In this document: positions 12,841-24,500 of the stretch, in pieces
How positions within the stretch are numbered: position 1 is the stretch's first letter
How the letters are laid out: the number at the start of each line of letters is the position of its first letter
From: Syngnathus acus
Lineage: Eukaryota; Chordata; Actinopteri; Syngnathiformes; Syngnathidae
Assembly (NCBI RefSeq): GCF_901709675.1
Contig: NC_051088.1
Coordinates: 18,115,193 to 18,179,192, forward strand
Direction: 5' to 3'
DNA length: 64,000 nt
The notes under the pieces: model-generated
Told to the model about the DNA's origin: nothing
Database searches by the model: none
The model's input: only the letters and a program-made list of their open reading frames with translations
Position numbers and translations under genes: made by a program

Positions 12841-13162
12841 AATTTAAAACGATTTTAAAAGAGTTTAAAAAGGTTAAAAATTTAAAAACATGATGGTGAA
12901 CGTTTGCATCCATAAGAAAACATATACACAACGAGTTATGAAAATGGTTGTCTATTTTTTGCCTTCCTATATGACGTTTATTAAGTTGTTCAATAGTCAA
13001 CCCGGTGAATCCATATTACCTGGCATAGTGGAATTGTGCTGCTAATGAGTCAGCAACAGATCAATGGTGGCAGCTCATGACATTTATCAGGCGGCCTCAA
13101 GGACCTCCATATTAGCGCTGATGCTCACCGTTGTTCAAGTGCCTCAGCATTATTGATATGAG

Positions 13163-13164
<2 letters not shown>

Positions 13165-13257
<93 letters not shown>
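13165..13257. repeat. Pure GT microsatellite, 93 bp
   Basis: Uninterrupted (GT)46. The His-Thr repeat frames that cross it are artefacts. Confidence 0.98.
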
Positions 13258-13258
<1 letters not shown>

Positions 13259-13634
13259 ATGCCGAAGTGAAATGTGTGCTATTTTGAAATCTGCTATTTG
13301 ATGACCCATTTTTCATCAGCATATCCCTTACCTGTGACTACTTGTCCACGTTAGCGTGTGCTGAGGCTTTTAGAAAACATGATCCTGCAAGTAGAGGAGC
13401 ACGACATTGCATCCAGAACACAGCAAACGTAGCTTCCGTGCATTATATATGCTTGAAGTGAATGCACCTCACTGAGGTCCATTTGCAAGCTTCCTCAGCG
13501 AGCCCGCTGCTCGGTCCAACCCACTTGCTTGCTATATACGTACGTATATGTGCATTTCTCCTTGGAGGGGCCCCTTGCATTGAAATCAGCGGCCCGCAGC
13601 CTGATCGTGGAGGACAGCTTACCAGGCCCCTTGG

Positions 13635-13652
13635 ATTGTTCCAAGGAACAAT
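13635..13652. promoter_or_regulatory. SOX-type inverted repeat
   Basis: ATTGTTCC-AA-GGAACAAT is a perfect 8-bp inverted repeat with a 2-bp spacer. Each arm holds a SOX core (ATTGTT / AACAAT). SOX proteins of the SoxE group can bind as dimers to paired sites, though the usual spacing and orientation may differ from this one. Binding is inferred. Confidence 0.35.
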
Positions 13653-13930
13653 GGATTCCTTTGTCGACGTGTTTCTCTTTCTCCGCGCGCACAATGCTAA
13701 AGGGTCCTTCTGGCTCTTTGCACTTACAAAATGTTTACATCTCTTTATGTACCTCTCAAAACAAATAACAGCGCCAGTAGAAAAGTGTGGGAGGTTTAGA
13801 GGGGCAAACGCATGCAGCGGAAAATTTGTTTCTTTTCTTGTCTTACTTTAATATCCTTTTGCACCAAACACCCTGCATTTAACCGGCTTCTAAAGAGCAA
13901 CGGGGCCCTTAATCACAATTTTTGTGTCTG

Positions 13931-14889
13931 GTTAATTCCAAATTGCATTTTGCTTAATAAATACACTGTAAATAGGAAAATTTCCAAGGAGCCTAACTCA
14001 TATAATCTCATATAATCTAATTTGATTGGCCAAACACTCAAATTGATTTTACTAACATTTCATAACATGTTTAAATCATTTAGTTATGGAGTCGTTTTTC
14101 TATAAGCGTCATTAATGAACAAAGTGAGTTAAAGGGAAAACCAAGCTCCCCTTTTCTGGACATCCAGGTAACCATCAAGGTGAGTTGGGTGTGTTTGAAC
14201 AAGAATAGAAAGAAACAAATATAGAATACGATGTGCATCTGCGTAACAAGCTGCAGGGTCGCAGCTCCTCGTGACCTCTCCCTCTTCCCTATGAATAGAA
14301 GCAGAAGCAGATGCCCAGCTGTGCCTACTCGGGCCTTCAACTGCATTTGCAAAATCGCAGTGATGTTCCTGGGATACCACAAAAAGTCCACCTTTGTACC
14401 TCCATCCTGCCTCTTTATAATAATAATAATAATTGTAATAAAAATTAATAATAATAATAATTATTATTGTATATTATATTATATATTATATCTATATTAT
14501 TTATATATATATTATATAGTAGTTGTAGCAGTAATAGTAGCAGTAGCAGTAGTAGTAGTAGTATTATACTAGTAATACTTTATATATTTATATTGTATTT
14601 ATATTATAATATTTATATTATTTTATCAGTATCATTACGATAACATTATTGCTACCAAGGAATAAATAGATTCGTATCTAATAAAATCAAATAAGATAAA
14701 TTCTAGATAAACAGAGTCAGCTCTGCTTTTAAAAGACAAATAACAACAATAAAGGAAACTTTAATCAAGGGCCAGGAAGAAACAAAAAGAATAAAACAAT
14801 AAGAACAATTCAAAATAATAAGCGCAAGAATTCAGATGTTGCAGAATGTAATTTTAATTTTGGGGATTTTTGTGTGATGTTGGCATAAA
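13931..14889. other. AT-rich region with trinucleotide repeats
   Basis: Contains (ATA)n at about 14417-14468 and (AGT/AGC)n at about 14518-14563 within very AT-rich sequence. No gene. Confidence 0.6.
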
Positions 14890-16674
14890 ATGGCTGTAGC
14901 GCAGTTAGCTATTGCGCGTGCACATTTTGCGCCCGGATGGCCAATGTTTCCCCTCGCGTTTATTCAACATGATTTTTTTTCCTTTTTTTTTTTAATTCTC
15001 GCGATTTTCGATCTGTCATCAAGCTGCACCCCTTCGTTTGGTCCATATCGAGAGTTGACTAGATTTTCCCCTGCATGCAGCACACTTCACAAGTCCAGGG
15101 GCCACTGCTCGCACAACTGGGGCTCTCTCTTTTGTTGGGCCATTGTGGGGGTCTGCGTATTGGGATTGGGGGAGTGGATGGGGGGTGTACTAAGGGGGCT
15201 ACGACCCCCCGATGGGGGTGCATTTGCTGTCCAAAGACCGTTAGACAGCAGCAGCTGAATGAATGGGGGCCTGCGTGTCATTGTAATGCACGGGGACAAC
15301 TCCCCCTTCTTTGAGCGCTCGAAGAGGAGGCCGCTGAAGAAAAGCTGCACTCCAGCTCACCCACTCATGCCTCTGACGAGTCGCCTTGCGTACACGGCCA
15401 GCTCGCTTAACGGATATTGTTGGGCTGAAATGATGGCGCATTGCTGTTGCGTGTTGAAGAGCTTTGGTTGTGCGCAAAAAAAGAAAAGGAGAAGACGTGC
15501 GCCAGCCTATACGTACATGTGTGGACGAGGATGCACCTGATATGACGAGAGCGAGAACTGCACGAACAAAGGATTTCGGCCTAGGATTTTTCCTTCTCTT
15601 TTTTTACGAGACGCGGATGCTGTGTTTTTCTGCGTTATTTTGAGTTTTGCAAATGGGGGACCAACAGGCCTTGCATCAAATGTAGGCATGGTTTTAGGGA
15701 GGCGGCCAGTAGGAATGCTTTTTAAAATAGTTAATCATTGCCTTTGCCCGAGCTATAATGACGGCATTTGCGATTCTATAGGCTCAAGAATGAGGAGTAA
15801 ATAGCAGCCAAGCGCTGCTGTAGGTTGGTCCTCTTCACGTCTTTGTTCGCACACCGTGGGAGGTGGACACAAGCTAGAAGACAGCGGGGAGGGAAAAAAA
15901 ATTTGAAAATCGAATTCCTTCTTCTTCCGGGGCACAAATTTATGTAGTCCTGCATTTGTAGGCGCTTTGTATAGCGACGACTAAAAAATGACAATTCAAT
16001 TGAGTGAGCTAAAATATATTCGAAAAATGTGTTACACTTGAGGTGACTGCATTCACTTTTGGTGGAAATATAAAGACCAAAAGTGCATGCTTTTATTAAA
16101 TTGAAATATTTTACTTCATGCAGGTCGTAGCTCAAATATTGCACGGCATGCAAATAAGTAGCCATCAATTGGCCCAATACAAAATAATCTGCTCCAAAGT
16201 CTTTCGTAATTATAGTGCGTATTTTATATTTGTATTAATTTAGATTCAGGCTTCTTCACGAAGGCTGACGTTCCTGTCCGTCCTCATCTATGTCATAGAC
16301 GTAATGTGCCGGTGGATGTTTGTCAATTTATTTCGATGCTTTAGGACGTGCGTGTGATCACATCTTCAGCTTTTATCTCAAGGCTGCAACATACGGGACG
16401 CGTGCACCTGCTCGTGCAGGACGTAGACCCTCTTGTGGTTGGGGGTGTGGGGCGGGGGTGCTTGCCTGTCGACACCGATAGGGACAGGGTCATGTTAAAT
16501 TTAGACGATCCGAACGTGGAGCAACGCTACGCATGTTGCACGTATGCACGCGTGACTTATGGGCAGAATGTCACGCACTTTTCAAGGACGTTCTCGGGGT
16601 TGATGAGGATTTGCTTTTAATGGAGGGGAGGTGAAGAGGAGGAAGAGGGGAGGGGGAGGCTGGGCCGGGGTGCA

Positions 16675-16719
16675 TGACGTCACTTTGTGCCCATGTATCC
16701 TTTTGCGCTGAAACCCAAT
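16675..16719 (+). promoter_or_regulatory. CRE (TGACGTCA) and CCAAT box
   Basis: A full palindromic CRE, TGACGTCA, at 16675-16682 is followed 33 bases later by CCAAT at 16715-16719 (CCCAATCAG, a good NF-Y context). Just upstream is a G-rich, Sp1-like stretch (16621-16670). The spacing is typical of a CpG-island core promoter and would place initiation roughly 850 bases upstream of the miR-124 hairpin. Function is inferred. Confidence 0.45.
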
Positions 16720-17148
16720 CAGCATGAGACTCGCGGTTGTCGAGAGCGCGCCGCTCTAATCCGGGAGACGGTGGATCACACAGCCCGATGTACTGAGAGG
16801 GGAACACGAGACAAGTGGAGGACAAGACAAGGCAATGGACAGCATCCGTGCAGGACCGGAGCCCCCAAATGGGTCGCGATTGCATCCGAAAGGAACCGCT
16901 CGAGTTTTGATGAGGAAGAGGAGGACATGACGCCAGCATCTTCTTCCCGCTCTATTCAGATTATGTTCCCAAAAAAGTAGCCTTCAGACAAGGAGGCATC
17001 TTGTGCAGTGGACCCCTCACGGAACATTCGAGCCAAATTGAATGGGACGTACAGTAAGCTTCGCAGTGGGACGGATTATGACTTTGAATAGAAAGAACAT
17101 CGTGCTGCTCTGCCGCCAACTCTCACTTTTGATTGTGTGCGTGTGTGT

Positions 17149-17166
17149 GTTGGGGGGGGGGGGGGG
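17149..17166. repeat. Poly-G run
   Basis: Homopolymer of about 16 G after a GTGTGT stretch. It may be variable in length or prone to assembly error. Confidence 0.8.
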
Positions 17167-17584
17167 TGATTTGGAAGCGGGACAATGCAGGAGTGTTGCG
17201 TAAAATGGCGCAGATGTGAATTCACCTTATGTTTATTTTATATAAGCGCAGTTTGCCCAACACGAATGTCAAGCGGCTTCAGCGCCGAGTGATGGCGCAG
17301 TTGCACCTACGTAGCTTTGCGTTAAATCCAAAGTGGCGCATTATTGCCAGTGCGGGTTGTAAATCGGCTTTCGAACTGCATGCATGTATACGTTCGTGCT
17401 GTGAGCGCCAGATTGGAATGCCAAATCGGCTTTCGACGATGTGCGTGTGTCATGCTAATGTGTCCGTTTCGGTGTGCCTGCATCCTTTTGGCGGGCAGAA
17501 GCTGCATGGATCGAGGCTGACGTTTTCCCTTTTTTCCCCGAAAGGCTTTTTTTTTTTTTCTTGTCTACTACGAAATGGTTATCA

Positions 17585-17652
17585 CTCTGCGTGTTCACAG
17601 CGGACCTTGATTTAATGTCCAAACAATTAAGGCACGCGGTGAATGCCAAGAG
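17585..17652 (+). ncRNA. mir124-3: miR-124 precursor hairpin
   Basis: The 3-prime arm TAAGGCACGCGGTGAATGCC at 17628-17647 is the mature miR-124, including the seed AAGGCAC. The 5-prime arm at 17590-17611 begins CGTGTTCACAGCGGACC, the known star strand. The arms pair, with CTCT/AGAG at the base and a loop TTAATGTCCAAACAA. miR-124 is the main neuron-specific microRNA of bilaterians and represses non-neuronal transcripts. Three paralogous loci exist in most vertebrates. The neighbours ythdf1, birc7 and nkain4 identify this one as mir-124-3. The strand and position relative to ythdf1 agree with human. The paralogue number rests on synteny; the miRNA identity is certain. Confidence 0.97.
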
Positions 17653-18641
17653 AGGAATCAACATGGCTTCGTATATGTTGTATGTGTCGAGGAGGTTTAC
17701 GCTCCCTCACTTTGACCTCTTTCAACTTGCAGTGTGTGGTGTCGTATCTGTGTGCTGTCACTGGGTGCGCGGCGCGCGTTGCTTTGGCGTTCCAACGGTG
17801 CAATGCGTACGTGCAGTTGTTGTTTGGGAATGAGGTCACTGCGTCGCCGCTGATATTATGTTTCATCCTGTTTGCATCAAAATTGGCCGCAAAGAGGAAA
17901 AGAGGCGAATTTGTACGTCACGAAATGTTCTATTATTGAAGAGGTGCGGTGCGAAACTTGATTACTGCTTTAAATCTGCATTAATCCCCCTAGCCTCAAA
18001 AATATTACAAGCGCCCCCTAGCTCCATGTTGCAATTTTTTAAGAAGCGTATTGTGTGGCTGCAGAGCTCACGGAGGTGTAGGTACAACATGAGCTTGAAA
18101 GGATTCAAAGTGACGACTGCATTGGTAGAGACGCGCTGGAGTCGGTGCAGAGAGAACCAAAATCCTTCGACGTCATCTAGTGGCCTCTTCCTGTCAATGC
18201 ACACAAGAAAGGGTTTCGAGATTCTCTTCAAACCAAATAGTCCTAAATTTGTTTATTCTGAGGCAAAATTTAAAAAAATGGTCATTTGGTCGAGTGCACA
18301 ATTTGAACAGTAATGACATTATCAATAGATTTCTTCTAAATCACAGGAATATATTTCAATCTTATTCGAGTGTAACTTGTTTCTATTTTGTTTGATCCTT
18401 TGCATTTATTTGACAAATAAAGTCTTGAGCTGCACCGAATCTTCTGTATGTTGTTATTTATACATAAAACCACACCATTTTCAACGTGCGTAATATGTCA
18501 AATATAAAAACTTGGCAATGTTTCATGGCATGCCTAGGATTTCGAAAGCGACTTTTTCAATTGGCTGACAATTGCCGAGGAAACGATTACAAACGCGTTA
18601 GTTTCGTGTTTTTTCTGACACCTGCATAAGTAGTACAGCAG
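17653..18641 (+). ncRNA. Probable 3-prime part of the pri-miR-124 transcript
   Basis: No protein-coding exon is seen between the hairpin and the RE1. The sequence becomes AT-richer after 18230 and reaches a clear poly(A) signal at 18416. I infer that the primary transcript ends near 18440. Where it begins, and whether it is spliced, is unknown. Confidence 0.35.
18416..18421 (+). terminator. Poly(A) signal, probable end of pri-miR-124
   Basis: AATAAA in the context GACAAATAAAGTCTTGAG, followed by GT-rich sequence (CTGTATGTTGTT) at about 18445. It is the first convincing + strand signal after the hairpin. Confidence 0.4.
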
Positions 18642-18662
18642 TTCAGCACCACGGATAGCGCC
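18642..18662 (+). promoter_or_regulatory. RE1/NRSE, REST-binding site
   Basis: The left half TTCAGCACC and the right half GGATAGCGCC are separated by AC, giving the 21-bp canonical RE1 layout. By eye it differs from the consensus (right half GGACAGCGCC) at one base, C to T. REST (NRSF) silences neuronal genes outside neurons, and miR-124 loci are established REST targets in mammals. The site lies about 1.0 kb downstream of the hairpin, just beyond the predicted poly(A) signal, so the REST/miR-124 link appears to be kept at this locus. Confidence 0.9.
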
Positions 18663-20768
18663 AATCAAGGCCCACTCTCGTCAACGGGGAGAATCGTGAG
18701 CAATAAAATAGGATCACGTAATTCAGATGGAAAGAAAAAACGATCCAGCAACTACTCTTTGTGTGAGAAACGCCAGAATATGACTCTTTTTTTAGTCATC
18801 TTGATCAAACTATTTTGGATGTTTTTGGACTGTTTTAGCAGTAGCAACGCAAAAGGAAGTACAGAAACTGTGAGGTTAGTCGAGGTTAAGGCTTGACACA
18901 GAACACAAGAGCTCGAGAGCAAAGCATTTCTGAATGGACAGTTTATTAAGGCTTGATTTCTTCTACCAAGAAAAGAAAAAAAAACAAGACACATCTGTTG
19001 AACAATATCTCTATTACTACTGTGGTCTAGAAGAGAATTTTCATTTTATATTTGTCGTTCATCTCTGATACATCTGTTCATGGCTAATCCCGCTCTTCTG
19101 CCATTTCCCGTTGATGTGCAAGTCAATCCTACATCAACACAAGCATCTACTGACCTCGGTGATTGACCCCCTCCCAATAGATTAAAACAAAAACAACATC
19201 CCTCACCTTTCACACTACTCGAATGGAGACAAGCAAAGCTGTGAAGGCTATTCATTATGCAGCTCGGTCAAGCAACCTGACGACAGGATAGAGGTGTGGG
19301 AGGGATGCTGCCAAGAGGTCAGTTCCCATGGAAACCAGACTTGATGGATAAAATTATGTTGCAGAGTCACTAGTCAAGTCCACACGCGCGCACGCACACA
19401 CACACAAACGATTATAAAGTGGCGAAGTTTTCCATCATCTCCATCAAACCGAGGGTAAAATCTAACAACTGTGCGGATGGCAAGCGTGTCTAATTTAAAG
19501 GAGAATTCAAGGCAAGTATTTTCTCTATGATCCATGTGTCCTGACTATAGTCTAAACACGGTATACTGAACAATATTGCATCTGTGAAACAAGAATGGAT
19601 AATCCATCTGTATTCATCAATCTCCTGCATTTTGTCAATTGTTTGCCATACAAGAGGGAATTTTCACCAAAGACAAAAAATAATGTGAAACCAACCCAGA
19701 GAAATTATTGTATTCAAGTATGACTGGCTCGAGTAATTGGCAACGTAAGATGGCCGCCGGTAGCGTCACTCCTTCTGACAGAAAGTAAACAGCATTATTA
19801 TTACATCCTTGCTTTGGGATCGCATTGCAAACGTCACATGACCAAATCCAGAAAATTGGTGAGCCGTGCCATTCACAACACGACCCTGAGAGCACTTGCA
19901 CAAAATGGCAGCGTCGCGAGATGGATAACTTCAACTGCTTAATTCATATCCCACAAACGCAATATTGACCAGAATTCTGTGTTTAGACTAGTGGGGGTAC
20001 ACGAAACATATTATTACAAAGCAAATATTTGAGTTCCACCTTAAGGTGCAATTGCATTTGGAGCTGCTATTGAATGTGCATGGAGTTTGAGTTAAACCTC
20101 ACAGTCCGAATGAGAAGTCTGGAATTCACTTCAGGTGTAGATGGCTCACAGCTTCGAGCAATCGTTGCACATTTTTCATCACCAGCCTACTGAATGGCAC
20201 ACTGGCCATATGCCAGTTTGACATACATGAACACATTTCTGAAGATGGGGCATTTAGGTTTTGTCATCAGAATAGGTACACGTGTCATGTGTACAAGCAG
20301 ACAATGATTTCAGGGTCCTAAACCCAAAAAAAAAAAAAAGACACAAACCACTTTGCATTCATTTTTTTTCTTACTAAATAGTAAATCAGTTACAGTTATT
20401 ATTAGGTTATACATTTTTAGGCTTTCTCCATGAATATATATATAGGCTTCTACGTTAAAGCTTAGCATGACCATCAACATGAGAATTGGCAAACTCGGGG
20501 GTGGTTGGATGGGGAAGTGGCCAAAAATGCATGAGGATTAAGACAGAATGGTGACAAACAGAGCAAGCCCTCCCCCCTGACTTCTTGGAGCAAAACACAA
20601 AGCAACATCACAACATCAATTTGATTGTAAAAATGGAAAAGGGCGCAGCATGAGAAACACGGGCACCCTTGGAGACAAACATCCAAAGAACAGAGATGTG
20701 AACGATGTGGAGCGTACATTTTGATGTTTTCTTGTTTGTTTGTTAAAAGATAGGTCAATGGTTCTGTT

Positions 20769-20786
20769 CCCCCCCCCCCCCCCCCC
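20769..20786. repeat. Poly-C run
   Basis: Homopolymer of about 18 C. Confidence 0.9.
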
Positions 20787-21146
20787 AGAATCCTCCTCTG
20801 AAATGTCTTGTGTGATGTCACACGATCCCTGATTTCTACAGCAGTGTCACTGTGTTCGCAGTTCAATTAGTGGGGAGGAGGGGAAAAAACAACAACACTA
20901 AGGCTTCAGAAAACAATCATCAAAGTTGTCAGTAGTATGCCCCCAAAAAATAGAGATTTTGTTAATGTGCATGAAAAACAAATCACTGAAGTTTCATTAT
21001 CACACAGTTTCAAATTTCCTTTAGGATGCTCCAACACTGTTGGCACAGTTAGACCTCTAAAACCTGGCAATTCTGCCCCCACGTGGACAAATAGGGGTAA
21101 GACATGGCCATTCCTGATTGTACGGAAATATAAAGTGGCTGGCAGA

Positions 21147-21152
21147 TTTATT
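21147..21152 (-). terminator. Candidate poly(A) signal of ythdf1
   Basis: AATAAA on the minus strand, about 360 bases downstream of the ythdf1 stop codon. Alternative signals exist further on, so usage is uncertain. Confidence 0.35.
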
Positions 21153-21507
21153 CTGGAGGATACAGTCAAACCCTGATGCAGCTGAGGAGATCAGACGAGA
21201 GGAGCTAGTGGGCACAGGAAACAACTCAACCAGTCTGGCGAGATGTTAAGAAAATATTTGGAAGATTTTTTTAACAAACAGTGAATTTAAAGTGGCATAA
21301 TACACAAAATCAACTCAATCCCTGCACAAGTGTTGCCTGTGGAGTAGAGCGAAGATGGGGGAAAAATAAATGACATATTCTTTGATGGCAGAAAATTCCC
21401 AGACTTGAAAATGAAAACATGAAGGGTCCGTTTGCATTTCGTATTCTTCTGTCTCTTAAATCAATCGTGTCCTAGTGTAACTTGATCAAGCCAAAAATAA
21501 ACGTCTT

Positions 21508-24500
21508 CTATTGTTTATTCCTGTTTTGGCGCTCCTGTTTGGGCAAAGATGACAACAAAAACACAAAATGCTGTTAGTTTCGAGGTACAAGTCAATGACA
21601 CTAACAGTAGAGAGAAAATGTCTGACCTGATCCAAGCGAGAGCGGCTCTGAATTTGAGCAGGTTCAAACGTCTATGAAGGGGGGAGGGGAAAAAAGAAAA
21701 AAGAAGGAAATGAGCAGAAACGGGAACCAAAATGTTTGTTTCATTCCAAAACAACAGCAGGCAAACATGACTAAGCAGATCAATCACTTTTGGGCCTTGA
21801 CGTATGAGCAACCTCAGATATAAGCTGTGAATCAATTCATTTCTTGTAAACTACTGTGTGATTTCATAAAGTAGAAATTTACAGAGTGCTATTTTTCTCG
21901 TGAAAAACTTTTGACAGAAAAAGATTTGTTGTTTTTGGTTTGCATTCAGTTCTTGGGGATTTTTTTGTGTTGTGGCTAATGATTTTCTTGCTGATAAATA
22001 TTGTGTTGGTGTGTTGCTGCCCACTTTTTTTCCATACTGAAATATACTTTCCCGTGTGAACAAAAAAGGCGCAGGCTTAATAAGATCGGCTAACAAGGTT
22101 CTTGTGTTTACTGCATTTTGTTACCGTTGGTTCAATAAAGCGATTCAAGCGTGCACCAGCAATTGTGTCCATCCTCTCTAAAGTTCAAGTCAGTTATTTA
22201 GTGAGTTTCCAAACCATAGAGATGAAAATGATTCGCTGAATAAGTAATAGTTTCCAAACCATTGAGATGAAAATTATTTGATGAATTTACTCATGCTTTT
22301 AAACAGCCAGTCATTGTTTCAAACACAAACGTACATCCCAAAAAAGTTGGATTCTGAGGTATGTGCACCCACCTTGCGCACCTCCTCCTCTTCTTCCTGT
22401 CTCTTCTCATAGTGTGAAAAGTCATCAAAGATGGAGGTGGTGTGTTTGTAGGTGGTGATGATCTTAAGCACCTGCTTGGCCTTCTCCAGAGGAACCTCCT
22501 GCGTGTCGCGGGAGTTGGTCACCGGCTTGTTGTCGTTGTTCTCCAGGCGAATGTGACGCAACTGGCTATTAGGCACGTCCTTCACAAACAACCAGTCCAC
22601 ATCAAACTTGCCCTTCCACTTGTCCTGCGCCCAAACGCCGGCGCTGGTGCCGTAGTCCACGGGCGAACGCATCTCGGCCACGCCGCAAAAATGGCCGCTG
22701 CCATTGACGCTGAAGAGCAGGTACACGGGGCCTTTGCCGTTCATGGTGCGAAAGGCTGAGTCCAGTCGCTTATTGCCGTGCTCTGTGCTGCACCAAATGG
22801 AGTACTTGATGGAGCGATGGATATCGTCCTCAGAGTAGCTCTTGATGATGAACACGCGGCCGTTCTTCAGGTTCCATTCAAAGTCCTTGGGATTATAACT
22901 GTGGGAGGCACGGAGCTTCTCTAGCACTGGGTGGGACTCGCCGCCAGGTCCTTGGCTGGTGTAAGTTGGCGGGCTGCAGTTTGCGCTACCGAGCATACCC
23001 ATCATCACGCTACCGTCGTGGCCGGGACCTCCCTGCCCGTAGGCTTGGTTGCGGTTGCGCGGGGCTACCCAGCGGGTTTGGGTCTGCGGTGGCTGGGTGT
23101 GGTTTTGGTAGGGCTGGGGGGGTGGCGGGTGGTGCTGGTGGTGGGGCGGTTGGTGCTGTAAGGCCATGGGCTGCATCTGAGGCTGCACCAGAGACTGAGG
23201 ATGGGGAGGCTGCATGGGGGCCTGATGGGAAATGGCATGAGGAACACCGTGCTGCTGCTGGTGGTGGTGGTGGTGGTGCTGCAGCGTGGCCACTTTGGTC
23301 ACAGGTCCCTTTTCCCAAGTGCCAATGTTCATATTGTGTTTAATGGGCGGCGGGGGAAGAGCCATCCCTGGGTTGGCCAGCCCCGGCTTCAGCTTAGCTT
23401 TCAGCTGCTGCGGCTTGGCAGGCTTGCTGGCGATGGCTGCCCAGGAGGCGGGTTTGGGCGGGGGCATTCCAATTGGCGTGGCGCCATTCCCCGCGGCTGC
23501 CACTGCGGCGCCGCCAATCACCGAGCCCACAGCCTTGACCGCAGACGCCTGGTTGGTGACGTCCGCGCCAATCTTCAAACCCACCATGCCCTGCTCTAGG
23601 CTGTTCATACCAGGTGCTTTGTTGAGCGTGTCGCTGTGAAAACCCGTCTGACCGTCAGGTACAATCGTACCACCGAGGGAGCTGGGCGGGTAGCTGTAGC
23701 TGCCGCCGTAGGCTGAGCTTTGAGTCTGCTGGCCCTGAGAGCCGCTTGTCCCCCAAGCGGAGAAGGCGGGGTTTTCGGGGAAAAAATTAAACCTGTGAGG
23801 GTAAATGCTGCTTCCCAGGCCACCCGGCTGGCCGAACACCGTGTCCGGCATGAAATGATGGTCGCCATTGCTCAAGGGTCCGTAGGGGGTAAGGTATGGA
23901 ATTGGGGGATCGCCGCCTGTGGACCAAGGAGCCTCACTGAGTGGGTACGGAAAGCCGATGGAAGGAGCGTAGTAACTGGACAGGTAAGGATCGGTGATGG
24001 ACTGGTAGCTGTTGTTCTTGATGCGCGACAGAAGCAATGTTAGAACATAATATTACAGGAGGTTTGTTTGAGTGTGATTTACCTGAGTTGATTGACCAGT
24101 GAGGTATGGCTCAAAGTCATTGTCATGGACAGTCTCCTTCGGATGCAGTGAACCATTTTGCACTGAAACAAAACAACGTTGTTAACACGTGGAGATAAAG
24201 CAGCCAAGACCCACAGATTTGCATCCTTTAAAATAAATATTTTTGTTTTACAGGATTTTCACACATTTCCTCAGTTTTCACAGATAGTCAATGTTTATCG
24301 GCATTTTTGGAAGAAATTTTATAAGTACACCAAAATCTCGATTTTACGCTGACTTTGGGGTCCAAAATTTGGGAATTGTGTTCACCCTGAGCAGCGTATC
24401 GTATGGAAAGTCTTTTTTTTTAAGAAAAGCATGTTTTTAGGCAGCCGAAGGGGTCCTTTGTTACATCAATTTAGGTCAGGCATGTTGTTAGGCAGCCGAA

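Larger units (their letters stand above)
13010..13930. other. Unique GC-richer block, possible conserved non-coding element
   Basis: Apart from the GT microsatellite at 13165-13257, this block is unique and GC-richer than its flanks. It contains an 18-bp SOX-type inverted repeat at 13635-13652. Open frames on both strands at 13443-13851 have no domains and mirror each other, so I read the block as non-coding. It lies 4 kb upstream of the miR-124 precursor and is a candidate enhancer. Confidence 0.3.
14890..17580 (+). other. CpG-rich block upstream of miR-124, probable pri-miRNA promoter region
   Basis: CpG dinucleotides are much more frequent here than in the flanks, especially at about 15000-15500 and 16250-17450. 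The block ends at the miR-124 precursor on the + strand. Open frames are short, overlap on both strands and lack domains. A CpG-rich promoter feeding a non-coding pri-miRNA is the simplest reading, and vertebrate miR-124 genes are known to have CpG islands. A transcription start cannot be placed by eye; the CRE/CCAAT pair at 16675-16719 is the best anchor. Confidence 0.5.
18663..21507. other. Intergenic region, including likely ythdf1 3-prime UTR
   Basis: No other coding exon is seen. The part nearest 21507 is expected to be ythdf1 3-prime UTR (minus strand). A minus-strand AATAAA at 21147-21152 is the nearest clear poly(A) signal, about 360 bases after the stop; another lies near 18951. A poly-C run is at 20769-20786. 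Confidence 0.45.

Noticed and set aside
13112-13322. His/Thr-repeat proteins
   Set aside because: Translation of the GT microsatellite in two frames.
1-14889. bhlhe23, expected near miR-124-3 by synteny
   Set aside because: No basic helix-loop-helix coding frame is visible on either strand, so the gene must lie beyond the left edge or elsewhere.
15424-15436. Short match to human HAR1 (GCTGAAATGATGG), which lies next to MIR124-3 in human
   Set aside because: Only 13 bases match as far as I can recall the HAR1 sequence, the flanks do not, and HAR1 is not known outside amniotes. Probably chance.
22931-23639. Open frames of 76-132 codons opposite the ythdf1 main exon
   Set aside because: Antisense shadows of a GC-rich real exon; the minus-strand frame carries the conserved YTH protein.
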